Below, one piece after another: positions 45,458 through 54,141 of a stretch of 64,000 nucleotides of DNA (its first letter is position 1; every line of letters begins with the position of its first letter). The notes under the pieces are model-generated. The model saw only the letters and a list, made by a program, of their open reading frames with translations, was not told the DNA's origin and searched no databases. Location: positions 1,885,501 to 1,949,500 of the forward strand of contig NZ_CP020028.1 of NCBI RefSeq assembly GCF_002240415.1, written 5' to 3'. The stretch comes from Paenibacillus kribbensis. Its GTDB lineage: Bacteria > Bacillota > Bacilli > Paenibacillales > Paenibacillaceae. A program made the position numbers and the translations under genes.

Positions 45458-46684
45458 ATGCATTATGATATGCTATTGCTTCGCTTTGGCGAATTTACAT
45501 TGAAAGGGAAAAACCGCACCCGTTTTGAAAAAGCGGTATTGAATCACGTAAAGCTGCTGCTCAAGCCGTTTCCCGGCGCCTCTTTGCGAAAGGAATTTGG
45601 ACGAATTTATGTGGTTCTCGGAGGAGAGCCTTATGAGCAGATCATTCAAGTGTTGAAAAAAGTGTTTGGTATCACCACGATTAGTCCTGTCAAAATGGCT
45701 CCTGCCCAGCTTGATGAGATCGTTAAGACCGCTGTAGAGTTGATGCGTGAGCTGAATGTGGCAAAAGGTACAACTTTCAAGGTTAACGCCCGCAGAGTGT
45801 GGAAGGAGTTTGCCCATTCTTCCCATGAGATGAACCACCTTATTGGTTCCCCTATATTACGGGAGTTTCCGGCGTTAAAGGTCGATGTGCATCAACCGAA
45901 TATTGAGCTGCGCGTGGAGGTCAGGGAACAGGCAGCTTATATATTTAGCGAGATTATTACGGCTGTAGGAGGCTTTCCGCTAGGTACGAACGGCAAGGCC
46001 ATGCTGCTCTTGTCCGGTGGAATCGATAGCCCGGTGGCAGGCTGGTCTTCCATGCGCAGAGGATTGGAAATCGAATGTGTTCATTTTTATAGCTACCCGT
46101 TTACAAGCGAGCGCGCAAAAGAAAAGGTTATTGATCTGGCAAGGGTATTAGCTGGTTATGCAGGGCGGATTAAGATCCATCTGGTACCGTTTACGGAGGT
46201 GCAGACGGCTTTTACACGCACGGGACAGGATAATCTGATGATTACGCTCATGAGGCGGTCTATGCTGCGGATTGCAACGATGCTGGCCGAACGTGAAGGA
46301 GCACTGGCGCTTGTAACGGGTGACAGTCTGGGTCAAGTGGCCAGCCAAACATTATCCAGCATGAATGTCATTGGCCGTTCGACAGAGCTGCCTTTGCTGC
46401 GGCCTCTCGTCATGATGGATAAACAGGAAATCACAGAAATCGCGAAGCAAATCGGTACCTACGATCTATCTATTCTCCCTTATGAGGATTGCTGTACATT
46501 GTTTGTTCCCAAATCCCCGACGACCAATCCCAACTTGTGGGTTGTTCAAAAGGTCGAAGCCTCTATTCGGGATTTGAATGCCTTGATCGAGCAGGCTGTG
46601 GCTGCAACCGAGACTGTCGTTCTTGAGGCAGGTGGGGCTATGGAGGGCCGTAAGGAGGAAGTTGTGCAGGAAGATTGGTTTTAA
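45458..46684 (+). CDS. thiI: tRNA 4-thiouridine synthase ThiI
   Basis: ThiI (408 aa) adenylates and thiolates U8 of tRNA using sulfur from the neighbouring desulfurase. It has the N-terminal ferredoxin-like and THUMP domains (about 1-165) and the PP-loop ATPase motif LLSGGIDSPVAGW (about 184-196). The C-terminal YEDCCTLFVP lies near 346-355. There is no rhodanese extension, as is normal for Bacilli. A ThiI partner role is secure from the operon. Confidence 0.96.
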   Translation: MHYDMLLLRFGEFTLKGKNRTRFEKAVLNHVKLLLKPFPGASLRKEFGRIYVVLGGEPYEQIIQVLKKVFGITTISPVKMAPAQLDEIVKTAVELMRELNVAKGTTFKVNARRVWKEFAHSSHEMNHLIGSPILREFPALKVDVHQPNIELRVEVREQAAYIFSEIITAVGGFPLGTNGKAMLLLSGGIDSPVAGWSSMRRGLEIECVHFYSYPFTSERAKEKVIDLARVLAGYAGRIKIHLVPFTEVQTAFTRTGQDNLMITLMRRSMLRIATMLAEREGALALVTGDSLGQVASQTLSSMNVIGRSTELPLLRPLVMMDKQEITEIAKQIGTYDLSILPYEDCCTLFVPKSPTTNPNLWVVQKVEASIRDLNALIEQAVAATETVVLEAGGAMEGRKEEVVQEDWF

Positions 46685-46689
46685 GGAAT

Positions 46690-46733
46690 AAAAAAGGCAG
46701 ACCCATCAGTGACGCTGTTGGTTTGCCTTTTTG
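46690..46733. terminator. Bidirectional terminator between convergent thiI and terC genes
   Basis: AAAAAGGCAGACC pairs with GGTTTGCCTTTTT, with an inner CATCAG/CTGTTG stem. It serves genes converging from both sides. Confidence 0.92.
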
Positions 46734-46757
46734 ATTAGAGCTTTGCAAGGATTTTAA

Positions 46758-47444
46758 TCATTTAAAAACGGCTTTTTCACGGTTGGATATGGCCCTGCGG
46801 TTTTGAAGATACCCTGTGAGTAATATACCAACCATAACTAAGCCAATAAACGCGATGCGCAACGCAGGGTGCTCGGTAAAGTACGGCTCAAGCTTACGCT
46901 CTTCAGTAATCATATTAGACGCCGTATAACCAAGCACGGCTGATCCCAGATAGATAATCCAGGGGAATTTATGAATAAGCTTGATAAAAAGAGTGCTTCC
47001 CCATACAACGATCGGCACACTGATCAGCAGACCGAGCACCACGAGCACCAAATGCTGCTGGGCAGCGCCGGCAACAGCAATTACGTTGTCCAGACCCATG
47101 GCCGCATCGGCTATAATAATGGTGCGAATAGCGCCCCATAAAGTGGTTCCGGCTTTGACTTCGGTGTGATCCTGCTGATCCACCAGCAACTTATGCGCGA
47201 TCCAGATTAGCATTACACCACCAATCAATAATAACCACGGTATTTGAAGCAACCAAAGTACTACAATGGTGGCTGCTATGCGAATGAGCAGGGCACCTCC
47301 TGTGCCATATATGATCGCTTTTTTTTGCGTTGCGGGCGGTAGCTTCCTAGCGGCAAGTCCAATTACAATTGCATTATCTCCTGCGAGTAGAAGGTCAATA
47401 AATATCACATTAAGCAGTAGCCAAATAAACTGAAATCCGGACAT
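46758..47444 (-). CDS. TerC family membrane protein
   Basis: This 228-residue, about seven-span protein carries the TerC signature LLLAGDNAIVIGLAARKLP near the N-terminus and AAMGLDNVIAVAGAAQ in the middle, both with conserved Asp residues in the membrane. In Bacilli TerC proteins take part in metal (often Mn) export that metallates secreted enzymes. The start is uncertain: ATG 47444 gives the standard N-terminus, and in-frame ATG 47459 overlaps GGGAG. It is divergent from a paralogue at 47709. Confidence 0.88.
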   Translation of the reverse strand: MSGFQFIWLLLNVIFIDLLLAGDNAIVIGLAARKLPPATQKKAIIYGTGGALLIRIAATIVVLWLLQIPWLLLIGGVMLIWIAHKLLVDQQDHTEVKAGTTLWGAIRTIIIADAAMGLDNVIAVAGAAQQHLVLVVLGLLISVPIVVWGSTLFIKLIHKFPWIIYLGSAVLGYTASNMITEERKLEPYFTEHPALRIAFIGLVMVGILLTGYLQNRRAISNREKAVFK

Positions 47445-47708
47445 GTCAATTGTTCTCATCTCCCTGATTAAGCATCCCAAGATCTCTACTCTCTGTATAT
47501 TCATACCTTTTTTTGAAAATACGATTTATTATATTGCTGATCGCTGCTGATTTCAAGGTATTTACTCAACAAATGTGACATGAGTTTTTAAGAAACGATG
47601 ACTTATGATGAACAACACAACCTGACTGATTGGGATTTTATGTATTTGATGATACGAGCATAGCCTCCTCCTGTTGTGCATACAAGTAGGATGGGGGTGT
47701 TTGTACAC

Positions 47709-48368
47709 ATGGAGCATATCATTTTGCTGTTAAAAATATTAATGATCAATTTGGTATTAAGCGGTGATAATGCGGTTGTTATAGCCATGGCGAGCAAAAA
47801 CTTGCCTGCAAGACAGCGCAGCCAAGCGATATGGTGGGGGGCGGGGGGCGCAGTTGGCTTGCGCTGTGTGTTGACTTTTGTAGCAGTCATTTTGCTGCGC
47901 ATACCCTTTATTCAAGCGGCGGGCGGTCTACTTCTGTTATGGATTGCGTTTAAGCTGCTTTACGAGAATGAGGATCATGTCGGAATCAGAGCTGAAACCA
48001 GCATATGGAAGGCTATACAGGTGATCCTGGTAGCGGATTTTGTAATGAGTCTGGATAACGTATTAGCTATCGCAGCGCTTGCGAATGGAGATATCGCCAT
48101 TATTGTCATCGGCATTGCGATTAGCATTCCAATTGTGGTCTGGGGCAGCAATGTTATTGCGATCTGGCTTCACCGCTTCCCTGTGCTTGTTTTGCTCGGG
48201 GCTGCAATTTTAGCCTTCACGGCAGGAGAAATGCTGCTGCGTGATTCCAGATTAGGCGTATGGTTGGCAGGAGCAGGGGAAGTTTTACATGCATGGTTAC
48301 CTGGATTGCTGGCCGCAGCAGTTATCATTGTCGGAATATATCGTCAGTTGCGAGCCCACCACATTTGA
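47709..48368 (+). CDS. TerC family membrane protein (YjbE-like)
   Basis: This 219-residue protein has TerC landmarks: LMINLVLSGDNAVVIAMASKNLP at the N-terminus and VMSLDNVLAIAALANGD in the middle, about seven membrane helices in all. It is a diverged paralogue of the minus-strand gene ending at 46758. ATG 47709 lies about 10 bp from GGATGGGGGTG. I looked for a yybP-ykoY manganese riboswitch in the 264-bp divergent gap and saw none. The substrate is inferred only. Confidence 0.88.
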   Translation: MEHIILLLKILMINLVLSGDNAVVIAMASKNLPARQRSQAIWWGAGGAVGLRCVLTFVAVILLRIPFIQAAGGLLLLWIAFKLLYENEDHVGIRAETSIWKAIQVILVADFVMSLDNVLAIAALANGDIAIIVIGIAISIPIVVWGSNVIAIWLHRFPVLVLLGAAILAFTAGEMLLRDSRLGVWLAGAGEVLHAWLPGLLAAAVIIVGIYRQLRAHHI

Positions 48369-48528
48369 ACGTAGTTTTTTTGGAAGACATCGGCTAAACT
48401 ATACATAGGGTTTTGCAGATGCCGGGGATTCTGCTCGGTTTTTGTAAATACGCTATATTCATCAAAATACATTCAAAAACAATCACATTAAAAAACACAA
48501 ACCAATTCAGCAAGCAAAGGAGACCGCG

Positions 48529-49020
48529 ATGAATTCCGGAAAAGAGCGTATGATCGGAGTGGGCATTGTTGCCGTAGGACTGATTATTTTGTTGGGAAAA
48601 CTGGGGGCATTCTCCTTTTTGGGACGAACCTTTTGGCCCTTGCTGATATTAATCCCGGGCATTGTACTGCATGCGATGTACATGATGCGTAAAGTATCCC
48701 CCTTTATGCTGCTGCCCGCCGGAATTTTGACCGTTTATGGCTTGTTATTTTCTCTTTGTAATACCTGGGGCTGGCATTTAATGGCCTACCTGTGGCCTTT
48801 GTTGCTTCTTGGGGTGGCGATCGGATTGTGGGAATATGCTATCAATGATTTATCACTTTCTCGTAATGTATACACAGGTGGTGTCATCTTAGGCTTGGTA
48901 TCGGTGGTTTTATTGATGATTAGCCTGTTGAGAACAGGCATTATTTATATTATTGCAGTTTTGCTGATCGGGGCTGGAATTTGGCTGGTCGTTAACAACC
49001 GCGGCACACGTAAATGGTAG
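48529..49020 (+). CDS. Small multi-span membrane protein (LiaF/DUF5668-like)
   Basis: This 163-residue, about six-span protein opens MNSGKERMIGVGIVAVGLI with GRTFWPLLILIPGIVL, which resembles the membrane part of LiaF-type proteins. There is no extracytoplasmic C-terminal domain, unlike full LiaF. The function is unknown. AAAGGAGACC precedes the ATG. It stands alone between the TerC gene and typA. Confidence 0.65.
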   Translation: MNSGKERMIGVGIVAVGLIILLGKLGAFSFLGRTFWPLLILIPGIVLHAMYMMRKVSPFMLLPAGILTVYGLLFSLCNTWGWHLMAYLWPLLLLGVAIGLWEYAINDLSLSRNVYTGGVILGLVSVVLLMISLLRTGIIYIIAVLLIGAGIWLVVNNRGTRKW

Positions 49021-49074
49021 AACAACAAGCTGTCAGGATTCATGGCGGTAAATTACGGAACAGGGAAGAATGTC

Positions 49075-49102
49075 TTGCTTTATGACATATTTCAACTATA
49101 AT
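49075..49102 (+). promoter_or_regulatory. Probable promoter of typA
   Basis: TTGCTT (49075-49080), a 16-bp spacer and TATAAT (49097-49102) give a start near 49108. The leader of about 200 nt has a hairpin (GAGCGTCGGAA/TTCTGACGCT near 49120-49144) and, later, a CCTGAAG/CTTCAGG stem near 49228-49266. Confidence 0.5.
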
Positions 49103-49312
49103 ATAATGGATATGATAAGAGCGTCGGAATGATTTCTGACGCTTATTTTAAGGTTTTCACGCGAATCGGAGAGAGAAGCTGTCTGTATAAGGCCTAAAAC
49201 ATATAGGAGGCTGGCAGGGAGTGGGCCTGAAGAACGATTGTTAGCCTTGAGTCAGTATTACTTCAGGATAGAGACACTATTTTGATATACGGAAAGGATA
49301 TGGATACAAACC

Positions 49313-51154
49313 ATGCATGCAAGAGAGAACATTCGGAATATTGCGATTATTGCCCACGTCGACCACGGTAAAACGACGCTTGTCGACAAGCTGCTTCAAC
49401 AGTCTGGAACTTTTAGAGAACACGAGGCTGTTCAGGAGCGCGCCATGGACTCCAATGATCTGGAGCGTGAACGCGGTATTACGATTTTGGCTAAAAATAC
49501 AGCTATCACTTACAAAGATTATCTGATTAACATTGTAGATACACCAGGACACGCCGACTTTGGCGGTGAAGTAGAACGGATTATGAAAATGGTTGACGGC
49601 GTTTTGCTCGTCGTTGATGCTTATGAAGGCTGCATGCCGCAAACGAAATTCGTACTGCGGAAAGCGCTGGAACAAAATCTGACGCCTATCGTTGTCGTGA
49701 ACAAAATTGACCGTCCGGCAGCTCGCCCGGCAGAAGTCATTGACGAAGTGCTGGATCTGTTCATCGAGTTGGGTGCGAATGATGAGCAATTGGAATTCCC
49801 TGTTGTGTACGCTTCGGCGCTGAACGGAACTTCCAGTCTTGATGCTGAAAAGCAAGACGATAACATGCAGGCATTGTACGAAACCGTTGTAGAGCATATT
49901 CCAGCTCCAACTGAAAAAATAGATGAGCCTCTTCAATTCCTCGTAACTCTGATGGACTACAACGAATACCTAGGCCGAATTGCCGTAGGTCGTGTAAACC
50001 GCGGTATCATCAAGCAGGGACAATCGGTTACTGTTATTCAGCGTGATGGCAGCAGTAAAACAGCACGTATTGAGAAATTGTTTGGTTTCCAAGGCCTGAA
50101 ACGCATTGAAACTGATCAAGCGGGCGCTGGTGACATTGTGGCGATTGCGGGAATCAAGGATATTAACATCGGTGAAACCATTGCTGATCCGAGTCATCCT
50201 GAAGCTTTGCCTGTACTGAAAATAGATGAGCCAACACTGCAAATGACCTTCTTGGTTAACAACAGCCCATTCGCAGGACGCGATGGTAAGTGGGTAACAT
50301 CCCGTAAATTGCGTGAGCGTCTTCTAAAAGAGCTTGAAACAGATGTCAGCTTGCGTGTGGATGAAACGGACAGCCCGGACGCTTTCATTGTATCTGGACG
50401 CGGTGAGCTGCATCTGGGTATCCTGATTGAAAACATGCGTCGTGAAGGTTATGAACTTCAAGTGTCCAAACCGGAAGTTATCGTTAAGGAAATTGATGGC
50501 AAGAAAATGGAACCTATCGAGCGTCTCCTCATCGATATTCCAGAAGAAAGCATGGGCGCAGTTATGGAAAGCCTGGGCTCCCGTAAAGCTGAAATGGTTA
50601 ACATGATTAACAACGGTACTGGACAGGTTCGCTTGGAATTCCTGATTCCTGCTCGTGGTTTGATCGGTTACACTACGAACTTCCTGACATTGACTCGTGG
50701 TTACGGCGTAATGAACCATGCATTTGACAACTATGGCCCATTTGTTGGCGGTCAAGTTGGCGGTCGTCATCAAGGTGTTCTCATTTCTACCGAAAACGGC
50801 AGTTCTACATTTTACGGAATGCTCGGCGTAGAAGATCGCGGTATTTTGTTCCTGGAGCCAGGTACTGAAATCTATGAGGGTATGATCGTTGGGGAGCACA
50901 CGCGTGATAACGACATTGTCGTTAACATTTGTAAAGAAAAACAATTGACCAACGTTCGCTCTGCAACAAAAGATGATACGGTTAAGCTGAAAACACCTCG
51001 TATCTTCTCCTTGGAGCAGGCGCTTGAATATCTGAATGATGATGAGTATTGCGAAATTACACCTAATGCCATTCGTTTGCGTAAAAAGATCCTGAACAAA
51101 GGTGAGCGCGAGCGTGCAGAGAAACAACGTAAAACAGCACAAGCAAATGCGTAA
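49313..51154 (+). CDS. typA: Ribosome-associated GTPase TypA/BipA
   Basis: TypA (613 aa) is a translational GTPase for ribosome assembly and stress adaptation. It has G1 AHVDHGKTT (about 14-22), the RERGITI switch, G3 [10 protein letters not shown]4 [10 protein letters not shown] and the C-terminal TypA domain ([30 protein letters not shown]). The ATG is 14 bp from GGAAAGGA, which is long. The family N-terminus ([19 protein letters not shown], of the [13 protein letters not shown] type) supports the choice. Confidence 0.97.
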   Translation: MHARENIRNIAIIAHVDHGKTTLVDKLLQQSGTFREHEAVQERAMDSNDLERERGITILAKNTAITYKDYLINIVDTPGHADFGGEVERIMKMVDGVLLVVDAYEGCMPQTKFVLRKALEQNLTPIVVVNKIDRPAARPAEVIDEVLDLFIELGANDEQLEFPVVYASALNGTSSLDAEKQDDNMQALYETVVEHIPAPTEKIDEPLQFLVTLMDYNEYLGRIAVGRVNRGIIKQGQSVTVIQRDGSSKTARIEKLFGFQGLKRIETDQAGAGDIVAIAGIKDINIGETIADPSHPEALPVLKIDEPTLQMTFLVNNSPFAGRDGKWVTSRKLRERLLKELETDVSLRVDETDSPDAFIVSGRGELHLGILIENMRREGYELQVSKPEVIVKEIDGKKMEPIERLLIDIPEESMGAVMESLGSRKAEMVNMINNGTGQVRLEFLIPARGLIGYTTNFLTLTRGYGVMNHAFDNYGPFVGGQVGGRHQGVLISTENGSSTFYGMLGVEDRGILFLEPGTEIYEGMIVGEHTRDNDIVVNICKEKQLTNVRSATKDDTVKLKTPRIFSLEQALEYLNDDEYCEITPNAIRLRKKILNKGERERAEKQRKTAQANA

Positions 51155-51176
51155 TTAATTGGTTTGGTCTTTGGCC

Positions 51177-51220
51177 ACAGCGGCGACGCCCGGAATGGGA
51201 TGCGCCGCTGTATGTGTTTT
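51177..51220 (+). terminator. Terminator after typA
   Basis: ACAGCGGCG (51177-51185) pairs with CGCCGCTGT (51203-51211), followed by ATGTGTTTTT. Confidence 0.85.
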
Positions 51221-51271
51221 TAGATTATAAACTCGGAGTCTTTCTCAAAACGCAGGAAAAGGTGTTGAATC

Positions 51272-52333
51272 ATGAGTAATCTTTCAAATGGATTGCCTCC
51301 CCGGACACAAAGCGGGAAAAAATCCCCCAAACAGAAAAAAACGAAAAAGAAAAAAAGCTTTTTCAGATCGTTTATGAAGTTTGTCTTGTTTCTGCTCATT
51401 ATAGGTATCTTGGCAGCAGGTGGTTATACCTACTATATTTATAATCAGGTAGAGGAAGTCTTGGATACAGGAAACAACAAGGAAGTACCTCAAACGGAAT
51501 TGGCAGAAGCTAAGCCTTTGACCATCTTGTTGCTTGGAACCGATTACCGTCCTGATCATCCGACGTATTTGTCAGATGTTATTATGGTAGCCACATTGAA
51601 TCCCAATACTAAATCGTCTACTATCGTATCCTTGCCGCGCGATACACGTCTGGAAATGGATGGATATAAACCGCGCAAGCTAAATGAGTATTATCCGGTT
51701 TTTAAAGCCAGAGAGAAGGAATCTGGTGAGGTCGCTGAAGAGCAAATGAAGAAGATGATCGGCAAATATTTAAACATTAATATTGATTATGTAACGGTTA
51801 TTAACTTCCAGGGCTTTAGAGATGTTGTGGATAATTTGGGTGGCGTAGATGTTACGGTTGATAAAAACATGTGTTATCGTGACCGTGCAGATGGTACGGA
51901 TATTAATCTGACAGCTGGAGCCAAGCATTTGAATGGTGATCAAGCTCTTGATTTTGTGCGTTACCGCAAATCGAATTGTCGTCCGAGAACGGCTGAATCT
52001 GACGATTTTGATCGCAACCGTCGACAAAACCAGGTGCTTCATTCCCTAATTGACCAAATGCAATCCTTTAACGCTTTGACCAAATTTAGCGCAATTATTA
52101 AATCAGTTGATAAAAATATGATGACTGATATCGAGTCACAGCAAATGAAAAATATTGTACAAACCTATTGGAATATTTCCAAGCAAAATGTGAAGTACAA
52201 TCCGGTAGCGGGAACATGGCGTAGTCCTTATGTATATATTGATGAGCAACAGCTCGATGCAGCCAGACAGGCGCTCCAAGAGGAATTGGCAAAAAAAGCA
52301 AATGATAGTACTGCAACTTCTTCCAATTCCTGA
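51272..52333 (+). CDS. LytR-CpsA-Psr (LCP) family cell-wall ligase
   Basis: The 353-residue protein attaches anionic polymers such as teichoic acid to peptidoglycan. It has a very Lys-rich cytoplasmic N-terminus (about 10-32), a single membrane helix (about 34-56) and an extracytoplasmic LCP domain (about 80-310). Family motifs are ILLLGTDYRPDHP, DVIMVATLNPNTKS, VSLPRDTRL and the Arg-rich DRNRRQNQVL near the end. The ATG lies 9 bp after AAAAGG. A single gene, probably TagTUV-like. Confidence 0.92.
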   Translation: MSNLSNGLPPRTQSGKKSPKQKKTKKKKSFFRSFMKFVLFLLIIGILAAGGYTYYIYNQVEEVLDTGNNKEVPQTELAEAKPLTILLLGTDYRPDHPTYLSDVIMVATLNPNTKSSTIVSLPRDTRLEMDGYKPRKLNEYYPVFKAREKESGEVAEEQMKKMIGKYLNINIDYVTVINFQGFRDVVDNLGGVDVTVDKNMCYRDRADGTDINLTAGAKHLNGDQALDFVRYRKSNCRPRTAESDDFDRNRRQNQVLHSLIDQMQSFNALTKFSAIIKSVDKNMMTDIESQQMKNIVQTYWNISKQNVKYNPVAGTWRSPYVYIDEQQLDAARQALQEELAKKANDSTATSSNS

Positions 52334-52359
52334 GTATGTATCTTTCTTCCGTCTTATGT

Positions 52360-52376
52360 TATACTCGCAGCGAGTA
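52360..52376. promoter_or_regulatory. Inverted repeat overlapping a -10-like box before a 34-codon frame
   Basis: TACTCG-CAG-CGAGTA (52362-52376) is a perfect inverted repeat that overlaps TATACT (52360-52365). It lies 33 bp upstream of the ATG at 52409. It may be an operator or a 5' hairpin. No good -35 box was found. Confidence 0.4.
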
Positions 52377-52408
52377 AAAGCACTTATATGACATAAGGGG
52401 GTTGAAGT

Positions 52409-52513
52409 ATGTCTGAATTTGTAGTGCGTCAAGCATATCGTTTGGATATGTGCAACGGGTTGGAATCAAATATCGTCTGTTGTTTCTGTATGGAAATGAG
52501 AGAAAAAAGCTAG
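52409..52513 (+). CDS. Candidate cysteine-rich 34-residue peptide
   Basis: AAGGGGG (52395-52401) is 7 bp before an ATG that opens 34 codons to a TAG. The stop codon is the first part of a strong terminator hairpin. The peptide has four Cys (15, 24, 25, 27), including an IVCCFCMEM stretch, and no membrane helix. It is therefore a self-contained mini-transcription unit: promoter-like box, ribosome binding site, frame, terminator. I do not recognise a family; it could be a leader peptide, a metal-binding peptide or a signal precursor. Confidence 0.5.
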   Translation: MSEFVVRQAYRLDMCNGLESNIVCCFCMEMREKS

Positions 52514-52541
52514 GTCCAGTGAATGATCACTGGGCCTTTTG
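52512..52541 (+). terminator. Terminator ending the mini-gene
   Basis: AGGTCCAGTGA (52512-52522) pairs with TCACTGGGCCT (52527-52537) with one G-T pair around an ATGA loop, then TTTT. Confidence 0.88.
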
Positions 52542-52709
52542 TGTCTTCCTCAGGTGTACAGGCTCATAGGCTATGTTGAGCTACAAAATTTTCGCTGCTT
52601 CATGCTCATGAAGAGGTCTTTTTTAAGGGAATCAGCAAGTATTGGGGAACCTGTGAATAGGATAGATATGAAACACGAGATTGTCCACGCCGCTTTGGAG
52701 GGGATTTTA

Positions 52710-54041
52710 ATGAAGAAAATTTTTGTGCTGGATACGAATGTGCTGCTGCATGATCCGAAAGCCATTTTTACCTTCAAAGAACATGAGGTTGTTATTCCAG
52801 CTGTTGTTCTGGAAGAAATCGACTCCAAAAAACGCAACGCGGATGAGATTGGGCGCAATGCCCGCAATGTATCACGATTGTTGGACGGGTTGAGAGAAGT
52901 AGGTCATCTGCATAGTGGTGTTCCGCTTCCCCAAGGTGGAAGGCTTAAGGTTGAGTTAAACCACCGGAGTTTTTTGAAAGTTCAGGAGATGTTTGGGGAG
53001 GTTTCTAACGATAATCGGATTTTGGCAGTCGCCTTGAACTATCATCTGGAAGAGCAGGATCAGCCTGAACCGCGTTCGGTCGTGTTAGTCAGTAAAGATG
53101 TACTCGTCAGAATCAAGGCAGATGTATTGGGACTGTTGACCGAAGATTATTTATCCGATAGAACAGGTGATCCAAGCGAGCTATACCCCGGGTATTCAGC
53201 AATCCAGGTGCATCCGTCCATCATAGATGAATTTTACTCCAATCGTTTTTTATCAATCAGATCACTGAATTCACCCTATACGCTGTATCCGCATGAATTT
53301 GTGATTCTGAAAGATCAAATGGGGACTGGAAAGTCAGCTTTGCTGAAAGTGAACCATGATGCAGAGCGATTGGAGCCACTGTATTTAAGTAACGAATCGG
53401 TGTGGGGAATCAGCGCGCGTAATGCTCAACAGCGGATGGCATTGGAGCTTTTGCTGAATGACGATATCCCGCTTGTGACGATTACTGGAAAAGCGGGTAC
53501 AGGCAAAACATTGCTGGCGCTGGCAGCGGGTTTGCTTAAGGTAGAGGATGAACATCGTTTCAAGAAATTGCTGATTGCCAGACCTGTTGTTCCTATGGGC
53601 AAGGATATCGGATATTTACCGGGAGAAAAGGAGGAAAAGCTTCGCCCATGGATGCAACCGATTTACGATAATCTGGAGTACCTGTTTGACGCCAAAAAAT
53701 CAGGTGATATTGATAAAATTTTGATGGGCTTGGGCAGCATTCAGGTGGAGGCGCTCACTTATATTCGCGGGCGTTCAATACCAGGGCAATTTATTATTAT
53801 CGATGAGGCTCAGAATCTATCCCGCCATGAAATCAAGACGATTGTGTCCCGAGTCGGGGAGGGGAGCAAGATCATTTTGATGGGTGATCCGGAACAGATT
53901 GACCACCCGTATCTGGATGCTGCCAGCAACGGATTGACCTATGTGGTGGAACGGTTCAAGCAGGAAGGGATTAGCGGGCATATTATGTTGGAAAAAGGAG
54001 AACGCTCCAAGCTCGCACAGCTGGCTGCCGATCTGCTATAA
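52710..54041 (+). CDS. ylaK: PIN-PhoH fusion protein (YlaK-like)
   Basis: The 443-residue protein fuses an N-terminal PIN ribonuclease domain (FVLDTNVLLHDP, VVIPAVVLEEIDSKKR; about 1-150) to a PhoH ATPase domain (ITGKAGTGKTLLALAAG near 258-274, FIIIDEAQNLSRHE and LMGDPEQIDHP). It is likely an RNase-helicase-type protein acting on RNA. ATG 52710 follows TTGGAGGGG; the frame is open upstream to 52539 but without a site. It is the second PhoH-type gene in the window. Confidence 0.93.
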   Translation: MKKIFVLDTNVLLHDPKAIFTFKEHEVVIPAVVLEEIDSKKRNADEIGRNARNVSRLLDGLREVGHLHSGVPLPQGGRLKVELNHRSFLKVQEMFGEVSNDNRILAVALNYHLEEQDQPEPRSVVLVSKDVLVRIKADVLGLLTEDYLSDRTGDPSELYPGYSAIQVHPSIIDEFYSNRFLSIRSLNSPYTLYPHEFVILKDQMGTGKSALLKVNHDAERLEPLYLSNESVWGISARNAQQRMALELLLNDDIPLVTITGKAGTGKTLLALAAGLLKVEDEHRFKKLLIARPVVPMGKDIGYLPGEKEEKLRPWMQPIYDNLEYLFDAKKSGDIDKILMGLGSIQVEALTYIRGRSIPGQFIIIDEAQNLSRHEIKTIVSRVGEGSKIILMGDPEQIDHPYLDAASNGLTYVVERFKQEGISGHIMLEKGERSKLAQLAADLL

Positions 54042-54069
54042 GGTTCATATCGTTTTTACAAATATTAAA

Positions 54070-54103
54070 GACCTCGGGAGCATCCCGGGGTCTCTTGTTT
54101 TAT
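54070..54103 (+). terminator. Terminator after ylaK
   Basis: GACCTCGGGA pairs with TCCCGGGGTC around a GCA loop, followed by TCTTGTTTTATTT. Confidence 0.82.
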
Positions 54104-54141
54104 TTACGTAAAATGCAGAATAATGTAAGGTGAGCAAAAGC

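Noticed and set aside
47505..47708. yybP-ykoY manganese riboswitch
   Set aside because: TerC genes often carry one, but I could not find the expected paired elements in the gap.
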